From DASSQJ01 sp963772645 (GTDB taxonomy: Bacteria > Actinomycetota > Actinomycetes > Actinomycetales > Dermatophilaceae): a DNA stretch of 64,000 nucleotides. Below, piece after piece: positions 24,812 through 33,980 of the stretch. Numbering within the stretch: position 1 is the stretch's first letter; each line of letters begins with the position of its first letter. The stretch lies in assembly GCA_963772645.1 (NCBI GenBank), contig CAVYYD010000006.1, forward strand, positions 62,001 through 126,000, in the 5' to 3' direction. The notes under the pieces are model-generated. The model did no database searches. It was not told the DNA's origin and saw nothing but the letters and a program-made list of their open reading frames with translations. The position numbers and the translations under genes are program-made.

Positions 24812-25480
24812 TCAGCTGCTGACGTCGAGCTCGGCGTACATGCCAGCGGCGTAGTGGCCGGGAAGGTTGCAGACGAGCTCGTAGCGCCCCGGTTCCAGGT
24901 CGAGGGTGACCCAACCGTCGCTGCCGGCGGCGATACCGTCTCCCTCCCCGCCGGCGCAGGTGCTCGAGGCCTCGCCGAGGCTGCCGGCCTCGGAGACAGC
25001 GCCGTCGGACCCGATCGTCCGCTGGCCGACCTCGGTACCTGGAGCCAGCGGGAGGACGACGAGCTCGTGGGTGAGCGAGCCCTCGTTGGCGACCCTGAGC
25101 GAGACGGTGCCGGCGCTGACCGTTGTCGGGCTGACCTGCACGCTCATCCTCCCGCGCATCCCGTAGCCGGAGCCGCCGGCCCCAGCCCGGCCCATCATCC
25201 CGTCGCGGCCGCCCATCATCCCGCCGGGGCCGCCAGCCATCGCGCCGGGGCCGCCCATGTCGGTGAGGGTGATGTCGGCGACGGCGCCCGGCAGGGACGG
25301 GACGGGGCACGAGGAGGTCGCGGCCCGGGCGGCATACGGCCCGGGGGCCGTGGTGCCGCCCCCGCGGCCGCCGAGGTTGCCGGTCACGGCGGCCAGTGCC
25401 GCGGTCGAGCCGGCGGCGAGGGCGACGGCCGTGACGGCCCCGGCCAGGGCGAGCTTGACGTTGGCCCGCATCGGTCTCAC
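24812..25480 (-). CDS. exported blue-copper (cupredoxin) protein with Met-rich linker
   Basis: 222-residue protein with a signal segment (about 8-31, VKLALAGAVTAVALAAGS). A Gly/Met-rich linker (75-112, repeats of MGGPG, MMGG and MMGR) follows, then a C-terminal cupredoxin domain. All four type-1 copper ligands are visible: His138 in THELVV, and Cys204, His209 and Met214 in CNLPGHYAAGM. This matches sulfocyanin-like electron carriers or copper-binding proteins outside the membrane. The start is GTG at 25480, overlapping the stop of the SHOCT gene by 4 bases (GTGA). The Met-rich stretch could bind Cu(I). Confidence 0.85.
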   Translation of the reverse strand: MRPMRANVKLALAGAVTAVALAAGSTAALAAVTGNLGGRGGGTTAPGPYAARAATSSCPVPSLPGAVADITLTDMGGPGAMAGGPGGMMGGRDGMMGRAGAGGSGYGMRGRMSVQVSPTTVSAGTVSLRVANEGSLTHELVVLPLAPGTEVGQRTIGSDGAVSEAGSLGEASSTCAGGEGDGIAAGSDGWVTLDLEPGRYELVCNLPGHYAAGMYAELDVSS

Positions 25481-25773
25481 CGATCCAACAGGACGTCGCG
25501 GCGGTGCCGGTAGTCCTCCTCGCTGAGGTCACCGCGGGCGAACCGCTCGTCGAGCGTCTGGAGCGCAGCGGGGGCACCGGCCGCCGGCGGCAGCTGCGCG
25601 CCGCCGGCAGCGGGATAGGACGTCGGCGAGTACTCGCCGCGCTGGCTGCCGTGGCTGGCCCACCGGAGGAGGACGACCACGGCGAAGACCACCAGCCCCC
25701 AGAACAGCAGCATGCCGATCCCCATCCCGATCCAGCTTCCGACGCCCCAGCCGCCGCCGTTCCAACCCATCAT
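25477..25773 (-). CDS. SHOCT-domain small membrane protein
   Basis: 98-residue protein: a Gly/Trp-rich N-terminus (MMGWNGGGWGVG), one membrane helix (IGMGIGMLLFWGLVVFAVVVLL) and a C-terminal SHOCT domain (LDERFARGDLSEEDYRHRRDVL). SHOCT domains are short oligomerisation modules. The first ATG of a tandem pair is used at 25773. It is coupled by a 4-base overlap to the copper protein, a pairing that often accompanies metal-handling genes. The region 25774-25960 between it and the exporter operon holds no gene I can support. Confidence 0.83.
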   Translation of the reverse strand: MMGWNGGGWGVGSWIGMGIGMLLFWGLVVFAVVVLLRWASHGSQRGEYSPTSYPAAGGAQLPPAAGAPAALQTLDERFARGDLSEEDYRHRRDVLLDR

Positions 25774-25960
25774 CGGAGTTCCTTCCCTCGAGGCGGGCAC
25801 CGGCGAGCGCCGGCCCCTTCTCGTGCAGGTCTGGCAGCCGGCCACTCACGGCGGCTGCGTCACCGCCGACGTTCCCCCCGGGGCGTGAAGGGACTACCGC
25901 GCCCCCGATGAAGGTTCCGTGAAGCCCCGAGAGGTACACCAGCCACCGCGGACGGACGGG

Positions 25961-26722
25961 TCAGGAGATCTTGCGCCGGTAGGTGCTCATCGCGAGGGCG
26001 TACGCCACGACGAGGATGCCGAGGGTCCAGGCGAGCGCCACCCAGATGCCGCTGCCGACCGGCTGCTGGGTGAACAGGGCGCGGATGGTGTCGACGATCG
26101 ACGTCACCGGCTGGTGCTCGGCGAACACACGAACCGGTCCGGGCATCGTGGCGGTGGGCACGAACGCCGAGCTGATGAACGGCAGCAGGATCAGCGGGTA
26201 GGAGAACGCGCCGGCGCCGTCCGGCGACGTCGCGGTCAGGCCCGGGATGACGGCGAGCCACGTCAGCGCGACGGTGAGGAGGACCAGGATGCCGAGGACG
26301 GCGAGCCACGCCAACACTCCGGCACTCGTGCGGAAGCCCATCAGCAGCGCGACCGCCACGACGACCGCCAGCGAGACCAGGTTGGCCACCAGTGAGGTGA
26401 GCACGTGCGCCCACAGCACCGCCGAGCGGGCGATCGGAAGGGACTGGAACCGTTCGACGATGCCGCCCTGGATGTCGAGGAACAGACGGTAGGCGGTGTA
26501 GGAGATGCCCGAGGCGATGGTGATGACGAGGATGCCGGGCAGGAGGTAGGTCAGGTACGGCCCCGGCCCGGTGTGGATGGCGCCGCCGAACACGTAGACG
26601 AACAGCAGCATGAAGGCGATCGGCATGATCGTCGTGGTGATGACGGTGTCCAGGCTTCGGGTGACGTGGCGCAGGGAACGGCCGAGCAGGACCGTGGTGT
26701 CGGCAAGGGCATCGCTGGTCAT
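25961..26722 (-). CDS. ABC-2 type permease (DrrB family)
   Basis: 253-residue permease with six membrane segments and the ABC-2 signature region TATSPDGAGAFSYPLILLPFISSAFVP at about 180-206. It resembles DrrB-type daunorubicin-resistance permeases. With the ATPase in front it should form an exporter of a hydrophobic drug or a lipid; the substrate is unknown. Its ATG overlaps the ATPase stop by 4 bases (26719-26722). It is the last gene of the PadR operon. Confidence 0.9.
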   Translation of the reverse strand: MTSDALADTTVLLGRSLRHVTRSLDTVITTTIMPIAFMLLFVYVFGGAIHTGPGPYLTYLLPGILVITIASGISYTAYRLFLDIQGGIVERFQSLPIARSAVLWAHVLTSLVANLVSLAVVVAVALLMGFRTSAGVLAWLAVLGILVLLTVALTWLAVIPGLTATSPDGAGAFSYPLILLPFISSAFVPTATMPGPVRVFAEHQPVTSIVDTIRALFTQQPVGSGIWVALAWTLGILVVAYALAMSTYRRKIS

Positions 26723-27493
26723 CGCGGCCTCTCCTGGTCGTCCGGGCCCACCAGCGCGAGGAAGACGTCCTCGAGGGTGGGCTGCTTCTCGACGTACTCC
26801 ACCCTGGCCGGCGGGAGCAGCGCCTTGAGCTCGCTCAGCGTGCCGTCGACGACGATCCGACCCTGGTGGAGGATCGAGGATCCGGTCCGCGAGCTGCTCG
26901 GCCTCCTCGAGGTACTGGGTCGTCAGCAGCACGGTGGCGCCTCGGCCGGTCAGCTCCTTGACGGCGCGCCACACCTCGAGCCGCCCCTGGGGGTCCAGGC
27001 CGGCCGTCGGCTCGTCGAGGACGATGACCGGCGGGTCCCCGATCAGGCTCATGGCGATGTCGAGGCGCCGGCGCATGCCTCCGGAGTAGGTCGACACCCT
27101 CCGGCCCGACGCCTCCGCCAGGGAGAATCGCTCGAGCAGGGCCTGCGCCACCGCGCCCGGGGCGTCGAGGTGGCGCAGCCGCGCGATCAGCACGAGGTTC
27201 TCCCGGCCGGTGAGGATCTCGTCGACCGCCGCGAACTGCCCGGTCAGGCTGATCGACTCACGCACCCGGCCGGCCTGGGACGCGACATCGAAGCCGTTGA
27301 CGCGGGCCACGCCGGCATCTGCCCTCAGCAGCGTGGACAGGATCCGCACCACCGTGGTCTTCCCTGCACCGTTCGAGCCGAGCAGCGCCAAGACGCTTCC
27401 CCGCGGCACCTCCAAGTCCACGCCGCGCAGGACGTGGAGGTCCCCGTACGACTTCGCCAGGCCCGTCACGGCGATGGCCCTGTCGGTGCTCAT
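26719..27493 (-). CDS. ABC exporter ATPase (DrrA family), frameshifted
   Basis: ATP-binding subunit with Walker A GSNGAGKTT, Q-loop SLTGQFAAVDE, signature YSGGMRRRLDIAMSLIG, Walker B VIVLDEPTAGLDP and H-loop region LLTTQYLEEAEQLADRI. One extra base near 26880 displaces the C-terminus. Read in the other frame it continues ILHQGRIVVDGTLSELKAL and ends in the DrrA-type tail PTLEDVFLALVG, with its stop overlapping the permease ATG. The start ATG at 27493 overlaps the DUF1048 stop (ATGA). About 258 codons, a normal length. Confidence 0.9.
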
Positions 27494-27858
27494 GTCCGCT
27501 CCCCGCGCTCCGCGTCCTCGACCGCCCTGGTCAGGCGCGCGCGCTCCTTGTCGATCCACCGCTTCCCGTCGTAGGCCAGGGCGAAGGTGTCGGCGAAGTC
27601 GACCGGGTCCTCACCGACGATGTCGCGCACCCGCGCCCCGTCGGCCGCCGCCCGCTCCCAGAGCTCGGCGAAGTCGCCGAGCATGGTCAGCGCGGTCTCG
27701 CCATCCATGACCATCACCCCGGACATGAAGTACCGCTGGAGCGCCTTGGCGACCGCGGCGTACGGCTCCGGAAGGGCCTCGATGCGTGCGGTGTACTGCC
27801 GGAACCGCCTCTTCTGCTCGAGCGAGCCGGTGACCCTCTCGATCCACGTGGCTGCCAT
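27490..27858 (-). CDS. DUF1048 family protein
   Basis: 122-residue soluble, mostly helical protein of DUF1048, beginning MAATWIERVTGSLEQKRRF with the conserved ALPEPYAAVAKALQRYF and VDFADTFALAYDGKRWIDKERARL. Such proteins are usually encoded between a PadR repressor and an ABC exporter, as here, but have no known activity. The ATG at 27858 lies 2 bases after the padR stop and has GAGGGA upstream. It overlaps the ATPase start by 4 bases. Confidence 0.85.
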   Translation of the reverse strand: MAATWIERVTGSLEQKRRFRQYTARIEALPEPYAAVAKALQRYFMSGVMVMDGETALTMLGDFAELWERAAADGARVRDIVGEDPVDFADTFALAYDGKRWIDKERARLTRAVEDAERGERT

Positions 27859-27860
27859 GT

Positions 27861-28190
27861 TCACGTCCCTCTTTCGTGGAGCTGGTCGATGCGCTCGGCG
27901 AGGAAGCCCCACGTGCTCCAGAACTCCTCGAGGTGCTCACGGCCGGCGCTGGTGAGCGAGTGGACCTTGCGCGGCGGCCCCTTCTCGGACGGCACCCTCT
28001 GCACCTGCACCAGGCCCCGCTGTTCGACCCTGACCAGGACCGCGTAGACGGTGCCTTCGGCGATGTCGACGAAACCCTGCTCGCGCAGCCATCCCGTGAT
28101 CTCGTAGCCGTGGGCGGGCGACGTGGACAGGATCGCCAGGACGATGCCCTCCAGCGCGCCCTTGAGCATCTCGGTCATCTGCTTGCCCAC
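27861..28190 (-). CDS. PadR family transcriptional repressor
   Basis: 109-residue winged-helix repressor. The family opening VGKQMTEMLKGALEGIVLAIL is present from the GTG at 28190, which has GGAG upstream. HGYEITGWL, AEGTVYAVLVRVEQRGLV and the wing KGPPRKVHSLTSAGREHL follow, then a short C-terminal dimerisation helix. PadR proteins typically release DNA upon binding drugs or phenolics. It heads the operon padR-DUF1048-ATPase-permease, with a palindrome about 40 bases upstream as candidate operator. Confidence 0.9.
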   Translation of the reverse strand: MGKQMTEMLKGALEGIVLAILSTSPAHGYEITGWLREQGFVDIAEGTVYAVLVRVEQRGLVQVQRVPSEKGPPRKVHSLTSAGREHLEEFWSTWGFLAERIDQLHERGT

Positions 28191-28231
28191 GCACCACTCC
28201 GAACTACTCAACAACACTGACTACTAGTCCC

Positions 28232-28244
28232 GGTACATAGTACC
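28232..28244 (-). promoter_or_regulatory. candidate PadR operator
   Basis: GGTACATAGTACC is a perfect 5-bp inverted repeat with a 3-base centre. It overlaps a possible -10 box TACTAT (28243-28238, minus strand), about 45 bases before the padR GTG. PadR sites are AT-rich dyads of this size. Autorepression of the efflux operon is inferred. Confidence 0.5.
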
Positions 28245-28347
28245 GCTGAATAGCGACGGCACAACCCCCCCGTCGGCGCCGATCCCCCGTCGCCCGGCCG
28301 GCGTCCCGTGGGAGACTCCGCCCGGGACGAGGAGGACGGAGCCGACG

Positions 28348-31048
28348 ATGCCGAGCCTGCGGGGCGCGCCCAGGGTGCGGCGGCCCGTGGCCAGGTCCGA
28401 GTCCGGGCCCGCCGAGACCGGGCTCCGCCTCCAGGACGCCGCGACGCTGGACCCCGCGGCGGCCCTCGCCGCCCTCGGCGTGGCCCCGGGCCAGGGGCTC
28501 TCCGCAGCCGACGTCGAGGCGCGGCGACGGCAGTGGGGCCCCAACGCCGTGTCCTCCCACCGGGCCCGGTTCCTGCCCGTCCTCGGGCACCAGCTGCGCT
28601 CCCCGCTGCTCGCGCTGCTGCTCGCGGCCGCCCTCGCCTCGTACTTCGTCGGTGAGCGCAGCGACGCCGTCATCATCGGCGTCATCGTCGGGCTGTCCAT
28701 CGGGCTGGGCTTCGTCAACGAGTACCGCGCCGAGAAGGCGGCCGAGGCGCTGCACGACCAGATCCGCCACGAGGCGGTCGTGCTGCGGTCGGGTCGGCCG
28801 GCCCGGGTCGACGTGACCGACCTCGTCCCGGGCGACATCGTCGACCTGCGGCTCGGCGACATCGTCCCGGCCGACCTCCGGCTGCTCGAGGTCGCCGGGC
28901 TGGAGTGCGACGAGTCGGTGCTCACCGGCGAGTCGCTGCCGGTGGACAAGCAGCGTCGACCCGACCGCGCCGCGGCGCCGCCCTGGCCGACCTGACCGGC
29001 TGCGCGCTGATGGGCACCGTCGTGCACGCCGGCAGCGGCGCGGGGCGTGGTCGTGGCGACCGGGCCCGCACCGAGTTCGGCGCCGATCGCGGCCGGGCTG
29101 AGCACCCACCAGCTCGACACCGAGTTCCAGGTCGGGCTGCGCCGGTTCTCGATGCTGCTGGTCTACGTCGCCGGCGCGCTGACGACGTCGATCTTCGTCA
29201 TCAACGTGCTGCTGCACAAGCCGGTCATCGACGCCCTGCTGTTCTCCCTGGCCATCGCCGTCGGCATCACGCCGCAGCTGCTGCCCGCGGTCGTGTCCAC
29301 CAGCCTGGCCGCCGGATCGCGGCGGATGGGCCGCCGCAAGGTGCTGGTCAAACGGCTGGTCTGCATCGAGGACCTCGGCAACGTCGACGTGCTGTTCACC
29401 GACAAGACCGGCACGCTGACCGTCGGCCGGATCGATTCATGCGAGCGGTCCCGGCCGACGCGGACGTCGCCCCGGAGCAGGTGCTGCGGTGGGGGCTGCT
29501 GTGCACCGAGAGCGCGAGCGCGGCCGGCCGGCGCCGGCCGTGGGCGGCAACCCGCTCGACCAGGCGCTGTGGGACTCACCCGCCGCCGGCCGCCGAGCGC
29601 GCCGCGCTCGCGGGCTACACGCGGCTCGCCGTCGCTGCCCTTCGACCACGAGCGGCGGATGGTCTCGGTCGCTCGTCAGCGACCCGCGCGGGCGGCCTGA
29701 CGCTGGTCACCAAGGGCGCGCCGGAGGCGGTGCTGGAGCGCTGCCGTCGACGTGCCCGGCGCCGCACGCCGGCGCGCTGGACGCCGAGTTCGCGGCGGGC
29801 AACCGGGTCGTCGCCGTCGCCACCCGGCCGCCGCGCGAGCAGGCCGACCGGCCTGACCACGCGACGACGAACGCGACCTGCACCTCGCGGGCCTGCTCGT
29901 GTTCCTCGACCCGCCCAAGCCCGACGCCGCCGAGTCGCTGCGCCGGCTCGCCGGCCTCGGGATCACCGTCAAGGTCGTCACCGGCGACAACCCCGCGGTC
30001 GCCGAGGAAGGTCTGCCGCGACCTCGGGCTCCCCGACGCGCGCCGCGCTCACCGGCACCGACCTCGCGGCGCTGGACGACGACGCGCTGGCCGCCGCGAT
30101 CGCCGGGACCACCGTCTTCGCCCGGGTCAGCCCGGCGGACAAGGCCCGCATCGTGCGCGTCCAGCGACGCAGCGGGGGCGGCGTCGCGTTCCTCGGCGAC
30201 GGGGTCAACGACGCCCTCGCCCTGCACGCCGCCGACGTCGGGATCTCGGTCGACTCCGGCACCGACGTCGCCAAGGACGCCGCCGACGTCATCCTGCTCG
30301 AGAAGGACCTCGGCGTCCTCGCCGACGGCGTGGCCGAGGGCCGGCGGATCTTCGCCAACACGATCAAGTACGTCCTGATGGGGACCTCGAGCAACTTCGG
30401 CAACATGTTCTCCGCCGCCGGCGCGTCGCTGTTCCTGTCCTTCCTGCCGATGCTGCCCTGCCAGATCCTGCTCAACAACCTGCTCTACGACACCAGCCAG
30501 CTGGCCATCCCGACCGACAACGTCGACGAGGAGCAGCTGCACCGGCCCTCGCACTGGGACATCGGCTTCATCCGCCGGTTCATGCTCGTCTTCGGCCCGC
30601 TCAGCTCGCTGTTCGACTTCGCGACCTTCGCCGTCATGCTCTGGGTCTTCCACGCCGGGGCGGCGGAGTTCCGCTACCGGGTGGTTCGTCGAGTCGCTCG
30701 CCACCCAGACGCTGGTCATCTTCGCCATCCGCACCCGCCGGGTGCCGTTCTTCCGCAGCCGCCCGAGCCTGCCGCTGACCCTGGCGGCCCTCGGCGTCGT
30801 CGTCGTCGGGGCGCTGCTGCCGGCCACGCCGCTGGCCGGCGCGCTCGGCTTCAGCCCGCTGCCCGGCGCGTTCTTCGCCGCGCTCGTCGCGATGGTCGTG
30901 GTGCTACCTGCTGCTCATCGAGGTCGGCAAGCGGCTCTTCTACCGGTCGACGAGCACGACGTTGCCCGCCCCGCGGCGGTACAGCCACCTCCGCCACGTG
31001 ACCCGCCGGTCGGCCCGGTTCAGCACCCGCGCTCCCCACGGCGAGTGA
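28348..31048 (+). CDS. mgtA: Mg2+-transporting P-type ATPase (MgtA-like), multiply frameshifted
   Basis: About 900-codon P-type ATPase of the P3B (MgtA/MgtB) type, which imports Mg2+. Landmarks in order: VNEYRAEKAAEAL, the actuator loop LTGESLPVDK, the phosphorylation site DKTGTLTVGR, KGAPEAVLERC, VFLDPPKPDA, VVTGDN, and FLGDGVNDALALHAADVGIS. The MgtA-type TDVAKDAADVILLEKDL and membrane segments M5-M10 follow. The frame changes at least ten times, clustered at 28975-30050 and again near 30680 and 30905. The ATG follows GAGGAGG. The last third is clean and conserved, so sequence error is favoured, but a decayed gene cannot be excluded. Confidence 0.82.
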
Positions 31049-31068
31049 CCCTGACGAGGGCCGTGCGC

Positions 31069-31103
31069 CCGGCACCCGGGACCCGTCGGTCTCCGGGTGC
31101 CGG
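31069..31103. terminator. bidirectional terminator between convergent genes
   Basis: CCGGCACCCGG (31069-31079) and CCGGGTGCCGG (31093-31103) form a perfect 11-bp stem with a 13-nt loop between the stops of the Mg2+ ATPase and the convergent beta-helix gene. Confidence 0.6.
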
Positions 31104-31134
31104 TGCGGCCCGGCCGGGCCGGGCCGGCCCCGGC

Positions 31135-33003
31135 TCAGGGATAGCTCGTCACCGTCACCGGGACGTCGGGGTTGGCGATGGTCGAGGAGCCGCCGGTGTC
31201 GTTGACGACGTGCCGGATGCCGCCGCTGCCGGTGCCCGGGTCGAGGAAGATGGTGAGCAGGTCGCGCACGCTGCCCGGTGCCAGGGTCGTCGGCACCTCG
31301 AAGGCGCGCTCGGCGAAGATCTCGACGCCCTGGTTGAAGAAGCTGTAGCTGCCCATGCCGGCCCCGCTGAACTCGCCGACGGTGTCGGCGACCCGCAGGG
31401 CCGGGTAGCCGTCGACGCCGGGAGCCGCCCGCCAGGCGTCCTGGCTCGGTGGGTCGTAGGGCATCTCGTTCTGGAAGAACACGACCCGACCACGCTCGCC
31501 GTTCCAGACGACCTCGTCCTTCTGGTAGTGCTCGACGAAGAGGCCGTAGGCCGTCACGTCGTCACCGTTGACGACGAGGCCGGTGTCCGCCTCGTTGACG
31601 GTCCAGCCGACGCCCTGGCCGTGGTCGGCCCGCCATGCCCAGATGTCGTCGAGGATGACGTCGTCGGAGTTGACCTCGAGGCTCACCGTGGCCCGGCCCT
31701 CCGCCGCCCCGCCGATCCGGAAGAACACGTCGTGCAGGGTGGTCGGGTCCTGCGCCCGGCTCTTGTGGGCGTGCGACGGGCCCACCTGGACGAGGACGTC
31801 GGAGCGGACCGGACCGGCGTCGACGGTGAACCCGGTGAGGTCGACACCCGGGACGTCGGCGACGGTGACCGCGGCGTTCCCCCGGGTCGGGACCAGGGTG
31901 GGCAGTCCGAGCCCGAGGACCACGGTGCCGGGACGCTTCACCGCGAGGGCCCGGTCGAGCCGGTAGACCCCGGGAGTGAGCAGCAGGTCCTCGCCCCGAG
32001 CCAGGGCGGTGTCCATCTCCCGGGCGCTGTCCGAGGGTGACACGACGGCGAAGTGCGAGAGCGGCACGGAGCGACCGGCGTCCGGGCCGTCGGCCCAGCT
32101 GACGCCGGAGGAGTCGGTGCGCGGCGCCGGCACGAAGACCGCCGGCTCACCGGCATCGTCGACGTAGAGGTACGGGGCCTCCCGGGTCACCGGGCTCGTC
32201 GCCAGCGTCGTGTAGGGCCCGCCGCAGCTCGCGGCCCCGGGGAAGCACTGGGCGGGGGCGCCCTCGACCCCCGCGAAGACCTGGTTCCACACGCCGTTCG
32301 ACCACGACCCGACGACGCTGTCGCGGGTGAACCACTGCTGCTGCGAGCCGTTGACGACGGCGCCGAGGCGGGAGTCGGCGATGAACCCGCCGCTGGCGAA
32401 GGACGGGCCGGTGCAGTAGTCCATGAGCGTGGTGTGCCCGCCCCGCACGTCGACCCGGCGCATCGGCGCGGCCTGCGAGACCGCCCAGAACTCTCCGGAG
32501 TAGCAGCCGAAGTCCGGAGTCGTCACCTCGATGGTGAGGTTGGACAGGGAGCGCCAGAAGTTGTTGAGCGCGACGCAGAAGCCGTTCTCGCACTGGTTGC
32601 GCACGTACACCGAACCGTTGATGACGACGTCGCCCGGCATCCGGCCGAGCCCCGCGACCATCGTGTAGTACCCGACCTGGATGTTCAGCGGCGCCTGGGC
32701 CGAACCGTAGGTGCCGGGCAGGAAGAGCAGGGCGTACCGCTCGGACCCGAACTGGTTGCCGACCTGCTGGGCCGCGATGGCGTCGACCTCCGCCGCGATC
32801 GCGGCCGTCGACATGCTCGGGTCGAACACCCGGACATTCGGCCCGAGCGCCGCCGTCAGCTCGGCGCGGGCCCGGGCGGCCGAGGCCACCGCGGCCGGCG
32901 CGGTGGACGCTCCGGCCGCGGTGGCCGGCAGTACCCCGAGGAGGAGCAGCAGTGCGGCGGCGAGGACGCCGAAGGCGGTGGAGCGGGGACGGAAGCGGTC
33001 CAT
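31135..33003 (-). CDS. secreted right-handed beta-helix protein
   Basis: 622-residue exported protein. A Sec signal spans about 1-32 (hydrophobic core AFGVLAAALLLLLGVLPATAAG). The rest has two pectate-lyase-type parallel beta-helix regions. The first shows YALLFLPGTYGSAQAPLNIQ, VGYYTMVAGLG and GDVVINGSVYVRNQ; the second LLLTPGVYRLDRALAVKRPG, TVVLGLGLPTL and NSDDVILDDIWAWRADHG. The two-helix design recalls GH55/GH28-related hydrolases; catalytic residues are not assignable. Actinobacterial homologues are often called coagulation factor 5/8-type or adenylyl cyclase-like without support. GGAGG lies 8 bases before the ATG. Confidence 0.8.
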   Translation of the reverse strand: MDRFRPRSTAFGVLAAALLLLLGVLPATAAGASTAPAAVASAARARAELTAALGPNVRVFDPSMSTAAIAAEVDAIAAQQVGNQFGSERYALLFLPGTYGSAQAPLNIQVGYYTMVAGLGRMPGDVVINGSVYVRNQCENGFCVALNNFWRSLSNLTIEVTTPDFGCYSGEFWAVSQAAPMRRVDVRGGHTTLMDYCTGPSFASGGFIADSRLGAVVNGSQQQWFTRDSVVGSWSNGVWNQVFAGVEGAPAQCFPGAASCGGPYTTLATSPVTREAPYLYVDDAGEPAVFVPAPRTDSSGVSWADGPDAGRSVPLSHFAVVSPSDSAREMDTALARGEDLLLTPGVYRLDRALAVKRPGTVVLGLGLPTLVPTRGNAAVTVADVPGVDLTGFTVDAGPVRSDVLVQVGPSHAHKSRAQDPTTLHDVFFRIGGAAEGRATVSLEVNSDDVILDDIWAWRADHGQGVGWTVNEADTGLVVNGDDVTAYGLFVEHYQKDEVVWNGERGRVVFFQNEMPYDPPSQDAWRAAPGVDGYPALRVADTVGEFSGAGMGSYSFFNQGVEIFAERAFEVPTTLAPGSVRDLLTIFLDPGTGSGGIRHVVNDTGGSSTIANPDVPVTVTSYP

Positions 33004-33127
33004 CGGGCATCCTCCAGGCGGCATCGGCGGCGCGGGTGGTTCCCGACAGCGTGGCACCGCCGGCCGGGTTCCACCAGTGGAGACGCGGACCGCCCCGGTG
33101 CGGGTCACGCGCCGGGCGCCGTGCGCC

Positions 33128-33850
33128 TCAGCGGGCCGCCTCGTCGAGGAGGCGTCGGGCCCCCTCGTCGACGACCGCGGCATCCGTGGTCACGGCCAGG
33201 CAGCGGATGCCGTGCGCGCGCATCCGGCGCGCGGTGGCGGGCGAGCCGGCATACCCACCGACCAGGATGCCGTGGCTGCGCGCGGCGGCGACGACCCGGC
33301 CGAGCGACCCGTCGGGTGCCGTGTCGTCGAGCAGCGCCTCGACCGTCGTCCCGAGCGCGAGGGCAAGGTCCAGCGGCCCGACGAAGAGGCCGTCGACGCC
33401 TGGCAGCGCGGCGATCGCGGCGACCGCCCGCAGCGCACCCGCGGTCTCGACCATGACCCAGCACCGCGTCGTGGCGTCGGCCTCGTGCGGAGCCACGGCC
33501 GCCCCACCCCACAGCGGCGCGAACGGCCCCCAGCTGCGTTCTCCCGCAGGGGCGTAGCGCGCGGCACGGGCAGCGAGCCGGGCATCATCGACCCCGGACA
33601 CCGAGGGCACGACGACACCAGCGGCGCCGGCGTCCAGGGCGGAGCCGATCCATCCCGGGTCCACCCCCGGGACCCGCACGAGGAAGGGAACCGGCGCGGC
33701 GGCGAGGGCGCGGCCGGCCGCGTAGAGAGTGGCCCGGTCGAGCGGGCCGTGCTGGGCGTCGAGGGCGACCCAGTCGAAGCCGCTGCGCGAGAGCCGGAGC
33801 AGCAGGTCGAGGTCGCTCGTCATCGTCCACACGCCACGGGAGTCGTCCAC
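33128..33850 (-). CDS. HpcH/HpaI family aldolase
   Basis: 240-residue class II pyruvate aldolase, a TIM barrel that cleaves or forms 4-hydroxy-2-oxo acids using a divalent metal. Family residues are visible: His in WVALDAQHGPLDR, Arg in FLVRVPGVDP, the metal-binding Glu in VMVETAGAL, and Asp in DGLFVGPLDLALALG. GAAGVVVPSVSGVDDA is also typical. The GTG at 33850 gives VDDSRGVW before the conserved region and is preferred over a later ATG at 33817 because the barrel's first strand would otherwise be lost; no clear ribosome site is seen. Confidence 0.85.
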   Translation of the reverse strand: MDDSRGVWTMTSDLDLLLRLSRSGFDWVALDAQHGPLDRATLYAAGRALAAAPVPFLVRVPGVDPGWIGSALDAGAAGVVVPSVSGVDDARLAARAARYAPAGERSWGPFAPLWGGAAVAPHEADATTRCWVMVETAGALRAVAAIAALPGVDGLFVGPLDLALALGTTVEALLDDTAPDGSLGRVVAAARSHGILVGGYAGSPATARRMRAHGIRCLAVTTDAAVVDEGARRLLDEAAR

Positions 33851-33980
33851 GTCGCCATGGTGCCAGCCACGGGTCAGCAGCCCACTGCCGACGGCGCGGG
33901 CGGGGCAGGCGGGTCCCGCGCCGGCTCCGCCGAGGACGTCGTGGCCGTCCAGCCCTCGCACCGGCTCTCGGTCGGCGAGG

